Source of the DNA: Sulfuritalea sp.
GTDB taxonomy: Bacteria; Pseudomonadota; Gammaproteobacteria; Burkholderiales; Rhodocyclaceae
Assembly (NCBI GenBank): GCA_023229685.1
Contig: JALNYT010000002.1
Location: 434,001-498,000, forward strand
DNA: 64,000 nucleotides
Direction: 5' to 3'
Shown: positions 9,052 through 16,679 of the stretch, piece after piece
Layout: each line of letters starts with the position of its first letter
How positions within the stretch are numbered: position 1 is the first letter of the stretch
Position numbers and translations under genes: made by a program
The notes under the pieces: generated by a model
Told to the model about the DNA's origin: nothing
The model's input: only the letters and a program-made list of their open reading frames with translations
Databases searched by the model: none

Positions 9052-10026
9052 ATGACAAAGAAACTGCGTGCCGCCGTCATCGGCGTTGGTTATCTGGGCC
9101 GCTTTCATGCCCAGAAGTATGCCGCGCTCGGCGGTGTGGAGCTGGTCGGAGTGGTGGACGCGCATCCGGAGACGGCGCAGCGCGTGGCGAAAGAACTCGG
9201 CGTGGCGGCCTACACCGATTATCGCGAACTGCTCGGCGCCCCCGGTTCCAAAGGCGCCAAGCCGGATCTGGTCTCGGTCGCCAGCACCACCGAAACCCAC
9301 CACGCCGTGGCACGCGACTGCCTCGCCGCCGGCGTGCATGTGCTGGCGGAAAAGCCGATCACGGTCACCGTGGCGCAGGCCGACGAACTGATTGCGCTGG
9401 CCGACGCGAGGCACCTCGTGCTGCAGGTCGGCCATCTCGAGCGCTTCAATCCGGCCTGGCTGGCGGTGAAGGACAAGATCAGGCGGCCGGTATTCATCGA
9501 AGCGCACCGCATGGCGCCGTTCAAGGCGCGCGGGATAGACGTTTCGGTGGTGCTCGACCTGATGATCCACGATCTCGACCTGATCCTGCCGCTGGTCAGC
9601 AGCCCGGTCGCCGACTTGCGCGCTTCCGGTGTTTCGGTGCTGACCGACGGCATCGACATCGCCAACGCGCGCATTGAATTCGCCAACGGCTGCGTCGCCA
9701 ACCTGACCGCCAGCCGCACGTCGACCGCCAGCTTGCGCCGCCTGCGCGTGTTCCAGCACCACGAGTACATTTCCGTCGATTTCGGCGATCGCCGCATCGG
9801 CATTTCGCGGCGCCGCGAAGCCTTGATCGAAGGCGAATCACCGATCGACACCGAAACCTTCCAGCAACCGCCCGGCGATGCGCTGATGACCGAGATCGAG
9901 GCCTTCGTCGATGCCGTGCGCAACGGCACAAAGCCCGTGGTCAGCGGCCGCGAGGGCCGCGACGCGCTGGCCATCGCGCTGGAGATCGACCGCATGATCG
10001 CCGCACGCCAGAGGCTGCCGACATGA
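9052..10026 (+). CDS. gnnA: Gfo/Idh/MocA-family sugar-nucleotide dehydrogenase, GnnA-like
   Basis: An NAD-dependent dehydrogenase with an N-terminal Rossmann fold (AAVIGVGYLGRFHAQKY), the EKPI motif at the end of the nucleotide domain and a C-terminal alpha/beta domain with the conserved H-D-L region (DLMIHDLDLILPL). It is followed by a DegT-type aminotransferase and an LpxA. In Acidithiobacillus ferrooxidans the equivalent GnnA oxidises the 3-position of UDP-GlcNAc and GnnB aminates it, making the substrate for an amide-forming LpxA. I infer the same role from gene order. An alternative is the WlbA-type step for other diamino sugars. The ATG at 9052 is chosen because the Rossmann strand begins seven residues later. 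324 aa. Confidence 0.78.
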   Translation: MTKKLRAAVIGVGYLGRFHAQKYAALGGVELVGVVDAHPETAQRVAKELGVAAYTDYRELLGAPGSKGAKPDLVSVASTTETHHAVARDCLAAGVHVLAEKPITVTVAQADELIALADARHLVLQVGHLERFNPAWLAVKDKIRRPVFIEAHRMAPFKARGIDVSVVLDLMIHDLDLILPLVSSPVADLRASGVSVLTDGIDIANARIEFANGCVANLTASRTSTASLRRLRVFQHHEYISVDFGDRRIGISRRREALIEGESPIDTETFQQPPGDALMTEIEAFVDAVRNGTKPVVSGREGRDALAIALEIDRMIAARQRLPT

Positions 10027-10042
10027 AACTGCGAGAACAATT

Positions 10043-10127
10043 AGCCACAGAGGACACAGAGATCACAGAGGTCAAACAGTTCTGCTTACTATGGGTTTTC
10101 TCTGTGATCTCTGTGTCCTCTGTGGCT
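10043..10127. repeat. Perfect inverted repeat, CACAGAG-rich intergenic element, copy 1
   Basis: Two perfect 28-base arms (10043-10070 and 10100-10127), built of AGCCACAGAGGACACAGAG and a following ATCACAGAG, flank a 29-base spacer. The element fills the gap between gnnA and gnnB, ending about 20 bases before the gnnB start. A second, less perfect copy lies at 39837-40015. It could fold as a long RNA hairpin between the two genes. It is not coding and has no terminator T-run. Confidence 0.9.
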
Positions 10128-10147
10128 TGAATTAGGGTTTTTTAAAA

Positions 10148-11242
10148 ATGAACATACCGATGCTTGATCTCAAGGCCGAATATGCCTTGCTGCGCGATGA
10201 AATCGAACCCGCCGTGGTGGCCGCGCTGGCTGCCTGCCAGTACATCGGCGGCCCCAACGTCAAGGCCTTCGAGGCGGAAGCCGCCACTTATGCCGGCGTC
10301 AAGCACGCGATTTCCTGCGCTTCCGGCACCGACGCCCTGCTGATCGCGCTGCGCGCCATCGGCCTGGGGCCGGGCGACGAGGTCATCACGACCGCATTCA
10401 CCTTTGTCGCCACTGCCTCGACGGTGGTCATGTGCGGCGCCACGCCGGTGTTCGTCGATATTGATTCGCGGACTTTCAACCTCGACCTGAACCAGGTGGA
10501 AGCCGCAATCACGCCGCGAACCAAGGCCATCGTGCCGGTGCACCTGTTCGGCCAGCCGGTGCATCTGGCACCGCTGAAGGCCCTGTGCGCCGAGCACGGG
10601 CTGAAGCTGATCGAGGATGCCGCGCAGTCCTTCGGCGCCGACTACGCGGGACGCAAGTCGGGTGCCTACGGCGACATCGGCTGCACCTCCTTTTATCCGT
10701 CGAAGAATCTTTCGGCCTTCGGCGACGGCGGCCTGATGCTGACCGACGACGACCAGCTCGCCGCCGAACTACGCGTGCTGGCCAGCCACGGTTCGCGGGT
10801 GCGCTACCACCACCATGTGCTGGGCTACAACTCGCGGCTCGACGAAATCCAGGCCGTGATCCTGCGCGTGAAACTGAAACGGCTCGACCATTTCAACGAT
10901 CGCCGTCGCGCCATCGCCGAGTCTTACAATGTGCAACTGGCCGGTCTGGTCGAGACGCCGTTCGCCGATGGTTATGGCCGCCACGTCTATCACCAGTACA
11001 CGATCCTGTCCGATCGTCGCGATGCGATCCAGAAAGTGCTGACCGATGCCGGCATCGCCTGTGCCGTCTACTATCCGGTGCCGCTGCACCGGCAGGAGAT
11101 GTTTGCCGCGACGCACGGCCAGGTGACGCTGCCGGTGACCGAGAGCGTCGCGCGACGCTGCCTGTCGTTGCCGATTTCGCCGCTGCTGAGGGAAGATCAG
11201 ATCAGGCACATCGCCGGAGTGATGGGGCAGGCGCTGACGTGA
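10148..11242 (+). CDS. gnnB: DegT/DnrJ/EryC1-type aminotransferase, GnnB-like
   Basis: A PLP-dependent sugar-nucleotide aminotransferase. The family N-terminus IPMLDLKAEYALLRDEI, GTDALLIALRAIGLGPGDEV, VPVHLFGQ, EDAAQSFGA and the PLP lysine in SFYPSKNLSAFGDGG are all present, as is the C-terminal YYPVPLHRQ. At 364 aa it is full length. Between the GnnA-like dehydrogenase and LpxA, its likely reaction is glutamate-dependent amination of 3-keto-UDP-GlcNAc. The upstream sequence is an AT-rich tail of the inverted repeat with no clear ribosome-binding site. Its stop overlaps the GTG start of lpxA, so the two are coupled. Confidence 0.82.
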   Translation: MNIPMLDLKAEYALLRDEIEPAVVAALAACQYIGGPNVKAFEAEAATYAGVKHAISCASGTDALLIALRAIGLGPGDEVITTAFTFVATASTVVMCGATPVFVDIDSRTFNLDLNQVEAAITPRTKAIVPVHLFGQPVHLAPLKALCAEHGLKLIEDAAQSFGADYAGRKSGAYGDIGCTSFYPSKNLSAFGDGGLMLTDDDQLAAELRVLASHGSRVRYHHHVLGYNSRLDEIQAVILRVKLKRLDHFNDRRRAIAESYNVQLAGLVETPFADGYGRHVYHQYTILSDRRDAIQKVLTDAGIACAVYYPVPLHRQEMFAATHGQVTLPVTESVARRCLSLPISPLLREDQIRHIAGVMGQALT

Positions 11243-12012
11243 GTATCCACCCCACGGCCGTCATTGCCGCCGACGCGAAGCTGGGCGCCAACATTCGCAT
11301 CGGTCCCTTCGCGGTGATCGAGGAAGACGTCGTGCTCGGCGACGATTGCGAAATTGCCGCGCATGCCGTGATCAAGCGCCACACCCGCATGGGCGCAAGG
11401 AACCGCATCGCCGAACATGCGGTGATCGGCGGTGATCCGCAGGACTTCAAGTTCCAGGCAGATTGCCTTTCCTACACGGAAATCGGTGACGACAACTGGC
11501 TGCGCGAGGGTGTCACGGTGCACCGCGGTTCGCGCGACGGCACCACCACCCGGCTCGGCAATGGCTGTTTTCTCATGGCCTACAGCCACATCGCCCACGA
11601 TTGCGTGGTCGGCAACCAGGTGGTGATGGCCAATACCGCCGGCCTCGCCGGCGAAGTCGTGGTGCATGACCGCGCCTTCATCTCGGCCGCGGTCACCGTG
11701 CACCAGTTCTGCCGCATCGGTCGCAATGCGATGATCGGGCTGTCGGCGAAGGTGGTGCAGGACGCGCTGCCGTTTTGCATCACCGACGGCAACCCGGGCC
11801 GCGCCCGCGGCCTCAATCTGGTCGGTCTGCGCCGCAATGGTTTTGGTGCGGATGAGATCAGGACGCTGAAAGAAGCCTACCGCCTGCTGTATTCGCGAGT
11901 ACCGCTCGAACAAGCACTGGCGGCCATGAAGGAGATGAAGAGCGCTGCCGTGGCTGAACTTGCGAACTTCATCGAGGGCTCAAGGCGGGGCTTCGCCCAC
12001 CCGACGCGCTAG
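11239..12012 (+). CDS. lpxA: UDP-N-acetylglucosamine acyltransferase LpxA (possibly amide-forming on the 3-amino analogue)
   Basis: First enzyme of lipid A synthesis: transfers a hydroxyacyl chain from ACP to the 3-position of the UDP-sugar. The left-handed beta-helix hexapeptides start at IHPTAVIAADAKLGANI; REGVTVHRGS, SHIAHDCVVGN (with the catalytic histidine) and VHQFCRIG match LpxA, and the C-terminal helical part contains GLNLVGLRRNGF. 257 aa is the usual length. The start is a GTG that overlaps the gnnB stop. Its place behind GnnA/GnnB-like genes, instead of in the usual lpxD-fabZ-lpxA-lpxB cluster, suggests it accepts the 3-amino substrate. Whether a second, canonical LpxA exists elsewhere is unknown. 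It ends in a 4-base convergent overlap with the MFS gene. Confidence 0.9.
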   Translation: MSIHPTAVIAADAKLGANIRIGPFAVIEEDVVLGDDCEIAAHAVIKRHTRMGARNRIAEHAVIGGDPQDFKFQADCLSYTEIGDDNWLREGVTVHRGSRDGTTTRLGNGCFLMAYSHIAHDCVVGNQVVMANTAGLAGEVVVHDRAFISAAVTVHQFCRIGRNAMIGLSAKVVQDALPFCITDGNPGRARGLNLVGLRRNGFGADEIRTLKEAYRLLYSRVPLEQALAAMKEMKSAAVAELANFIEGSRRGFAHPTR

Positions 12013-13247
12013 CGTTTTCCGCCTGCCAGTGTGGTCGCCTCAGGCATCCGGCGCAGGCGCCAGATTGCCAGCGGCCCGAGCAGGCCTCCCAGTCCCAGCG
12101 TCGACCAGGCCAGCCCCCACACCACATGATCCGGCAGGGCGCCGCCGGCCCGGCCCCAGTCCAGCACCAGGCCGAACAGCCACGGCGAAATTGCGCCGGC
12201 ACCGAAGCCGAGCACCGAGCGCAGCGAATACGCGGCGCCGAGATAACGGGGATCGATGAGCTCCGTCAGCGTTGTCGAATGGATCGACGAGTCGGCTACG
12301 CCGGCGACGTTGTAGAACACCGCCACGGCAACCAGCAAAAACATCGGCAGACCGATCATCCAGCCGAAGACAAAGGAACAGGCCAGGCTGGCCACCGACA
12401 TCAACAAGGTCACCTTGGTGCGTCCGAGACGATCCGACAGCGAGCCGCCGAGCACGCTGCCGACCATCGCCGCGAGATAGGTCAGCGCGCTCAGAGTGGC
12501 GCCGAGGCTGGCTGCCTGCGTTCCCGCCGTGCCACCGGCGATGGCTGCGGCCGCCAAAAAGGCTGGCAACCAGGCCCACAAGCCGAGCAGTTCCCAAGCA
12601 TGGAAGGTATAGCCCCAGATCGAGAGCATCGCCGGCTTGTTGCGCACCACCTCGAGCAGGCGGCTGCGGTCGCTGTGTCCGTCGGGCGAAGCATGGACGA
12701 TGTTCGGCACCTCGCGCAGCGCGCGGAAGCCCAGCACCACGCCCAGCAGCGGGCAGCAGGCCATGGCGACCAACGCGCCGCGCCAGCCGGCCAGCGGAAT
12801 CATCGCGCTGGCGATCAGCAATCCGGTGGCATAGCCGAGCGAAGCGGCCGCGAGGTAGTAACCGAGGGCGCGGCCTTGCCGCACGCGCATCTGCTGGGCG
12901 ACGATGGCCAGCCCCGGCGTGTAGGAGCCGCCCGAACACAAACCGGTGAGACCGTAAAGCAGCAGCGCCGAAACGAAGCCGTCGGCGAACAGGGCGAATA
13001 TCAGGCCGCTGACTGCCGCCGCGACGCCGGACAGCAGGTAGATGCGGCGCGCGCCGTGGCGGTCGGAGAGGAATCCGACCGAGAACAACGAGATCAGGAA
13101 GCCGACGTGATAGGCGGACTGCACCATGCCGCCCTGCCATGCGCTCATCTGCCAATCGGCCTGCAGCAGAGGCAGCATCGCCGACCAGGCGGTGAACATC
13201 GTGGCGAAGGCGGCGCGTGCCGCGCAGAACTGGAGCAGCCAGGGCAT
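12009..13247 (-). CDS. Major facilitator superfamily transporter
   Basis: A secondary transporter with about twelve hydrophobic segments. The MFS loop motif is visible as GFLSDRHGARRIYLL after the second segment and again as GSLSDRLGRTKVTLL in the second half. The N-terminus MPWLLQFCAARAAFATMFTAW has no signal peptide. Length 412 aa is typical. It resembles the nitrate/cyanate/oxalate-formate antiporter-like MFS group only in general layout, and the substrate cannot be read. It is divergent from metK and converges with lpxA, so it is probably a single-gene unit. Confidence 0.88.
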   Translation of the reverse strand: MPWLLQFCAARAAFATMFTAWSAMLPLLQADWQMSAWQGGMVQSAYHVGFLISLFSVGFLSDRHGARRIYLLSGVAAAVSGLIFALFADGFVSALLLYGLTGLCSGGSYTPGLAIVAQQMRVRQGRALGYYLAAASLGYATGLLIASAMIPLAGWRGALVAMACCPLLGVVLGFRALREVPNIVHASPDGHSDRSRLLEVVRNKPAMLSIWGYTFHAWELLGLWAWLPAFLAAAAIAGGTAGTQAASLGATLSALTYLAAMVGSVLGGSLSDRLGRTKVTLLMSVASLACSFVFGWMIGLPMFLLVAVAVFYNVAGVADSSIHSTTLTELIDPRYLGAAYSLRSVLGFGAGAISPWLFGLVLDWGRAGGALPDHVVWGLAWSTLGLGGLLGPLAIWRLRRMPEATTLAGGKR

Positions 13248-13279
13248 GGGCGGAGCTTATCACCGGGAATTGAGGGCGG

Positions 13280-13309
13280 TGACCGATCACGCCCGGAGGC
13301 TGGTACAAT
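13280..13309 (+). promoter_or_regulatory. Candidate sigma-70 promoter for metK
   Basis: An extended -10 element, TGG directly before TACAAT (13304-13309), lies upstream of metK; the -35 region (TGACCG, 13280-13285, 18-base spacer) is only moderate. The predicted start near 13316 would give a leader of about 150 bases. The divergent MFS gene starts at 13247. Confidence 0.5.
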
Positions 13310-13315
13310 GCGACC

Positions 13316-13468
13316 TGTTCCGCCGAGTTAAATGACAACTTGCGTGGCGGAGAACACCGGCAACGGTGGGAAAACAAATTACGCTAAAGCGTCGCCCGCT
13401 CACGCCTCGAAGCCGGCCTCGCCGCTGCAACGAGGCGTTTTTGTTTCTTTTGTTTCAGGAGCGAGATT
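13316..13468 (+). promoter_or_regulatory. Structured metK leader with intrinsic terminator; candidate attenuator or riboswitch
   Basis: The leader holds a CCGCC/GGCGG pairing (from 13321), a short ACCG-GCAA-CGGT hairpin, an ACGC-TAAA-GCGT hairpin (from 13381), and then a terminator-like stem ACGCCTCG (13402-13409) with CGAGGCGT (13431-13438) followed by five T and a T-rich tract. The GCCTCG sequence occurs twice (13404-13409 and 13416-13421), so the 3' strand has two alternative partners, as in an attenuator. The metK ribosome-binding site (CAGGAG) follows. I could not match it to the known SAM or SAH riboswitch consensus patterns. Confidence 0.5.
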
Positions 13469-14635
13469 ATGTCCAACGATTTTCTCTTTACTTCCGAATC
13501 GGTTTCGGAGGGCCATCCGGACAAGGTGTCCGACCAGATTTCCGATGCCATCCTCGATGCCATCCTGGCGCAGGATCCGCATTCCCGCGTCGCCGCCGAA
13601 ACCCTGTGCAACACGGGCCTGGTGGTCCTCGCCGGCGAGATCACGACCCAGGCCAACGTCGATTACATCGGCGTCGCACGCGGCGTGCTCAAGCGCATCG
13701 GCTACGACAACACCGAGTCCGGCATCGACTACAAGGGCTGCGCCGTGCTGGTGGCCTACGACAAGCAGAGCCCGGACATCGCCCAGGGCGTGAACAAGGC
13801 CTACGACGACAACCTGAACCAAGGCGCCGGCGACCAGGGCCTGATGTTCGGCTACGCCTGCGACGAGACGCCGGTGCTGATGCCGCTGCCGATCTACCTC
13901 GCGCACCGCCTGGTCGAGCGCCAGTCGATGCTGCGTCGCGACGGCCGCCTGCCCTGGCTGCGCCCGGACGCGAAATCGCAAGTGACGATTCGCTATCAGG
14001 ACGGCAAGGCCCATTCCATCGATACCGTGGTGGTCTCCACCCAGCATGCGCCGGACATCGAGTTGTCGCAGCTGCGCGAAGCGGTGATCGAGGAGATCAT
14101 CAAGCCGATGCTGCCCAAGGAGTTGATCAAGGGCGAGATCAAGTATCTGGTGAACCCCACCGGCCGCTTCGTCGTCGGCGGCCCGCATGGCGACTGCGGA
14201 CTGACCGGGCGCAAGATCATCGTCGACACATACGGCGGTGCGGCCCCCCACGGCGGCGGCGCATTCTCCGGCAAGGACCCGTCGAAGGTCGACCGCTCCG
14301 CCGCGTATGCAGGCCGCTACGTGGCGAAGAACATCGTCGCCGCCGGCCTGGCCAGCAAGTGCCTGGTGCAGATCTCCTACGCCATCGGCGTTGCCGAGCC
14401 GACTTCGGTCTGGGTTACGACGCAGGGCACCGGCAAGATCGCCGACGCCACCATTGCCGAACTGGTGAAGAAGCATTTCGACCTGCGGCCGAAGGGAATC
14501 GTGCAGATGCTCGACCTGCTGCGCCCGATTTACGAGAAGACCGCGGCCTACGGTCACTTCGGTCGCGACGAGCCGGAATTTACCTGGGAAGCCACCGACA
14601 AGGCGGCGGCGCTGAGGGGCGACGCCGGGCTATAA
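13469..14635 (+). CDS. metK: S-adenosylmethionine synthetase
   Basis: Makes S-adenosylmethionine from methionine and ATP. Family signatures are clear: SEGHPDKVSDQISDAILD at the N-terminus, GAGDQGLMFGYACDET (the GAGDQG hexapeptide) and GGGAFSGKDPSKVDRSAAY. Length 388 aa is normal for the homotetrameric bacterial enzyme. It is preceded by a structured leader with a terminator and followed by its own intrinsic terminator, so it appears to be a monocistronic unit under feedback-type control. Confidence 0.98.
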   Translation: MSNDFLFTSESVSEGHPDKVSDQISDAILDAILAQDPHSRVAAETLCNTGLVVLAGEITTQANVDYIGVARGVLKRIGYDNTESGIDYKGCAVLVAYDKQSPDIAQGVNKAYDDNLNQGAGDQGLMFGYACDETPVLMPLPIYLAHRLVERQSMLRRDGRLPWLRPDAKSQVTIRYQDGKAHSIDTVVVSTQHAPDIELSQLREAVIEEIIKPMLPKELIKGEIKYLVNPTGRFVVGGPHGDCGLTGRKIIVDTYGGAAPHGGGAFSGKDPSKVDRSAAYAGRYVAKNIVAAGLASKCLVQISYAIGVAEPTSVWVTTQGTGKIADATIAELVKKHFDLRPKGIVQMLDLLRPIYEKTAAYGHFGRDEPEFTWEATDKAAALRGDAGL

Positions 14636-14656
14636 GTCGATTCGCAGGGAGTGGCA

Positions 14657-14684
14657 AATGGCCCGCTCGCGGGCCATTTTTTTT
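14657..14684 (+). terminator. Rho-independent terminator after metK
   Basis: Stem ATGGCCCG (14658-14665) pairs with CGGGCCAT (14670-14677) around a tetraloop and runs directly into eight T. It lies 22 bases after the metK stop. Confidence 0.92.
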
Positions 14685-14745
14685 GCGGCGCGCAACCCTG
14701 TAGTACAGTCCATGGTCAACAGTGCTGAAGAACTTGGAGAACAAC

Positions 14746-15129
14746 ATGCATGATCTGGCAAAAAACGTTTTGGGCGGCGTCCTGCAGCCGTGCAGCACCG
14801 ATCCGATGACGGGGTTTTTCCGCACCGGCGACTGTCAGGTGACCGAAGAGGATGTCGGCAACCACGGCGTTTGCATCGTCGCCAGCGCCGAGTTTCTGGC
14901 CTTCTCCAAGTCACGCGGCAACGATTTGTCCACCCCGCACCCGGAATTCGAATTTCCCGGCGTGAAGCCTGGAGATCGCTGGTGCCTGTGCTCAGCGCGC
15001 TGGCAGGAAGCCTTGCAGGCCGGCATGGCGCCGCAGGTGGTGCTTGAAGCGACGTCCTTTGCCGCGCTGGAAGTCGTGCGCCTGGCCGACCTCAAACGCT
15101 ACGCGGTCAAGCTCGACCAGGAAAAATGA
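14746..15129 (+). CDS. DUF2237 family protein
   Basis: A small cytosolic protein of the DUF2237 family. Characteristic pieces are NVLGGVLQPCSTDPMTGFFR, DVGNHGVCIVASAEFLAFSK and PGDRWCLCSARWQEAL, with conserved cysteines and tryptophans. No biochemical function is known. The ATG at 14746 is preferred over 14722 because a GGAG lies about ten bases before it. Its stop overlaps the glutathione peroxidase start (ATGA), so the two are probably made together; a link to oxidative stress is only inference. Confidence 0.88.
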   Translation: MHDLAKNVLGGVLQPCSTDPMTGFFRTGDCQVTEEDVGNHGVCIVASAEFLAFSKSRGNDLSTPHPEFEFPGVKPGDRWCLCSARWQEALQAGMAPQVVLEATSFAALEVVRLADLKRYAVKLDQEK

Positions 15130-15608
15130 TGAGCGCGTTCTACAAGTTGTCGGCCAAGCGCCTCGATGGCAGCACGCAGTCGATGCAGGACTACCAGGGC
15201 AAGGTCTTGCTGATCGTCAATGTCGCCAGCGCCTGCGGCTTCACCCCGCAGTACGCCGGGCTCGAGGCGCTGTGGCAGAAGTATGGCAAGCGCGGCCTGG
15301 TGGTGCTGGGTTTTCCCTGCAACCAGTTCGGCGGACAGGAGCCGGGCGATGAAGCTGCGATCGGCAAATTCTGCAGCCTGACCTATGACGTGACGTTCCC
15401 GATGTTCGCCAAGGTGGATGTCAATGGCGGCGATACCCATCCGATATTCGCCTTTCTCAAGGCGGCGGCTCCCGGCGTGCTGGGGACCGAAGGCATCAAG
15501 TGGAACTTCACCAAGTTTCTGGTCGACCGCGAGGGCAAGGTGGTCGATCGCTACGCCTCGGCGCACAAGCCCGAGGACATGGCGGGCGACATCGAGCGGC
15601 TGCTCTGA
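15126..15608 (+). CDS. Glutathione peroxidase family protein (cysteine type)
   Basis: Thiol peroxidase that reduces H2O2 and organic hydroperoxides, usually with thioredoxin as donor in bacteria. The active-site cysteine replaces selenocysteine in NVASACGFTPQYAGLE; the FPCNQFGGQEPG motif and the catalytic Trp/Asn in KWNFTKFLVDREG are present. 160 aa is the normal length. Two adjacent ATG codons compete as start; the first overlaps the preceding stop. Likely cytoplasmic, as no signal peptide is present. Confidence 0.95.
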   Translation: MMSAFYKLSAKRLDGSTQSMQDYQGKVLLIVNVASACGFTPQYAGLEALWQKYGKRGLVVLGFPCNQFGGQEPGDEAAIGKFCSLTYDVTFPMFAKVDVNGGDTHPIFAFLKAAAPGVLGTEGIKWNFTKFLVDREGKVVDRYASAHKPEDMAGDIERLL

Positions 15609-15621
15609 GCCGGTACTGGTA

Positions 15622-16158
15622 ATGCGCCGCGTGCTGCTTCGCGTTGTTGTGGCAATCCTCGCCTGTTTGGCGCTGCCAGTGCGCGCCGAGACGCCGGTGG
15701 TCAGCGTGCCGGAGGTGGATCTCGCGCGCTACATTGGCAAGTGGTACGAGATCGCCAGTTTTCCGATGTTCTTCCAGCGCAACTGCGTTGGCGACACCAC
15801 CGCCGAATACGCGCTGACACCGGAGGGGGAGGTATCGGTCACCAATCGTTGCCGCACCGACAGCGGATTCGATGAGGCGCGAGGCAAAGCCTGGGCTGTG
15901 GCGGACAGCAACAACGCCCGCCTCAAGGTGTCGTTCTTCTGGCCCTTTCGTTCGGACTACTGGGTGCTCGGACTCGATGCCGACTATCGCTGGGCGGTGG
16001 TCGGCAATCCCAACCGGAAGTATCTCTGGGTCTTGTCGCGGACGCCGCAACTGCCGAAGCCCCTGCTGGATGATGCCCTCAAGGCGGCGGCAAGGCAGGG
16101 TTACGATCTGACGCAGCTGCGTTACACGGCTCAGGGCGCGCCGGCGAAGTCTCCCTAG
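15622..16158 (+). CDS. Lipocalin family protein (Blc-like), exported
   Basis: An exported lipocalin, a beta-barrel binder of fatty acids or lysophospholipids. The N-terminal signal (MRRVLLRVVVAILACLALPV) could be cut by signal peptidase I after VRA; an ILAC sequence might serve as a poor lipobox, and E. coli Blc is a lipoprotein, so anchoring is uncertain. The lipocalin signature GKWYEIASFPMFFQ is clear, followed by RKYLWVLSRTPQL near the end. 178 aa fits the family. It begins 13 bases after the peroxidase gene, giving a possible envelope and oxidative-stress operon. Confidence 0.9.
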   Translation: MRRVLLRVVVAILACLALPVRAETPVVSVPEVDLARYIGKWYEIASFPMFFQRNCVGDTTAEYALTPEGEVSVTNRCRTDSGFDEARGKAWAVADSNNARLKVSFFWPFRSDYWVLGLDADYRWAVVGNPNRKYLWVLSRTPQLPKPLLDDALKAAARQGYDLTQLRYTAQGAPAKSP

Positions 16159-16207
16159 CCGTCGCGGCCCATGGCCCGGCCCCTGGCCGCAAGGCGAAAC
16201 GAACTCG

Positions 16208-16402
16208 TCAGGCCGCCATCTTCTGCCGTCTGGCGGGCGTGTCCGCGCGCTCGCTGTCCTCGGCCGGGTCGTCCTCCGCGCCGCTGAAGCGAATCACGCT
16301 GACGCCGGCCGGCAAATCGGCCTTGCGGCCCAAAAGCTCCTTCAGCCAGTGGTTTTCGGGGGGCGCGAGAACATCCATGAGACTTACGGCTTGGTGGTCC
16401 AT
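16208..16402 (-). CDS. Small hypothetical protein (64 aa)
   Basis: Not recognised. It begins MDHQAVSLMDVLAPPENHW after a good ribosome-binding site (AGGAG, six bases before the ATG). The middle (GRKADLPAGVSVIRFSGAED) looks like one or two beta strands, and the C-terminus is acidic then basic. The strand and spacing fit a gene, but the length leaves doubt. It lies between the convergent lipocalin gene and a possible 19-codon frame further upstream. Confidence 0.4.
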   Translation of the reverse strand: MDHQAVSLMDVLAPPENHWLKELLGRKADLPAGVSVIRFSGAEDDPAEDSERADTPARRQKMAA

Positions 16403-16462
16403 TTGCGGCTCCTGCATTCACTGTGGATATCGTCCCCAGCCCGGAGGCGGGGAGGGTAAAGG

Positions 16463-16490
16463 CGAAGGCCCCACTCACGTGAGGCCTTCG
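16463..16490. other. Perfect 8-bp hairpin between small ORFs
   Basis: CGAAGGCC (16463-16470) and GGCCTTCG (16483-16490) form a stem with a 12-base loop. There is no T-run on either strand, so it is not a standard terminator; it may be a structural element between the 19-codon and 64-codon frames on the minus strand. Confidence 0.5.
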
Positions 16491-16532
16491 GGCGGCTGGA
16501 GGGGGAGACCAGCCACCGGGGAACGTCATGCC

Positions 16533-16592
16533 CTAGCGGTCGAGATAGCGGCGCGAATCGGCAAGAAATTTAAGAATCGTATCTAACTGCAT
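16533..16592 (-). CDS. Possible 19-residue peptide
   Basis: The frame reads MQLDTILKFLADSRRYLDR and has GGAG six bases before its ATG. The peptide would be an amphipathic helix with hydrophobic and charged faces. Such a frame can occur by chance; support is limited to the start site and its position just upstream of the 64-residue frame on the same strand. Confidence 0.25.
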   Translation of the reverse strand: MQLDTILKFLADSRRYLDR

Positions 16593-16679
16593 GCTCGTCT
16601 CCGTTGCTGGTCTGATTACTATTATTTTATAGATGGGGGCGCCGGCGATTGGTTCAATGGCGAATTGAAACAACTTGTT

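Noticed and set aside
9052..12012. WlbA-WlbC-WlbB type O-antigen diamino-sugar set
   Set aside because: The third protein is a full LpxA of 257 residues with the HRGS, SHIAHDC and C-terminal helical parts, not the short hexapeptide N-acetyltransferase of that pathway. Not excluded for the first two genes.
13316..13468. SAH or SAM riboswitch of a known class before metK
   Set aside because: Short matches such as CGCTGCAA occur, but the order of conserved blocks does not fit the classes I can recall, so I call it only a structured leader.
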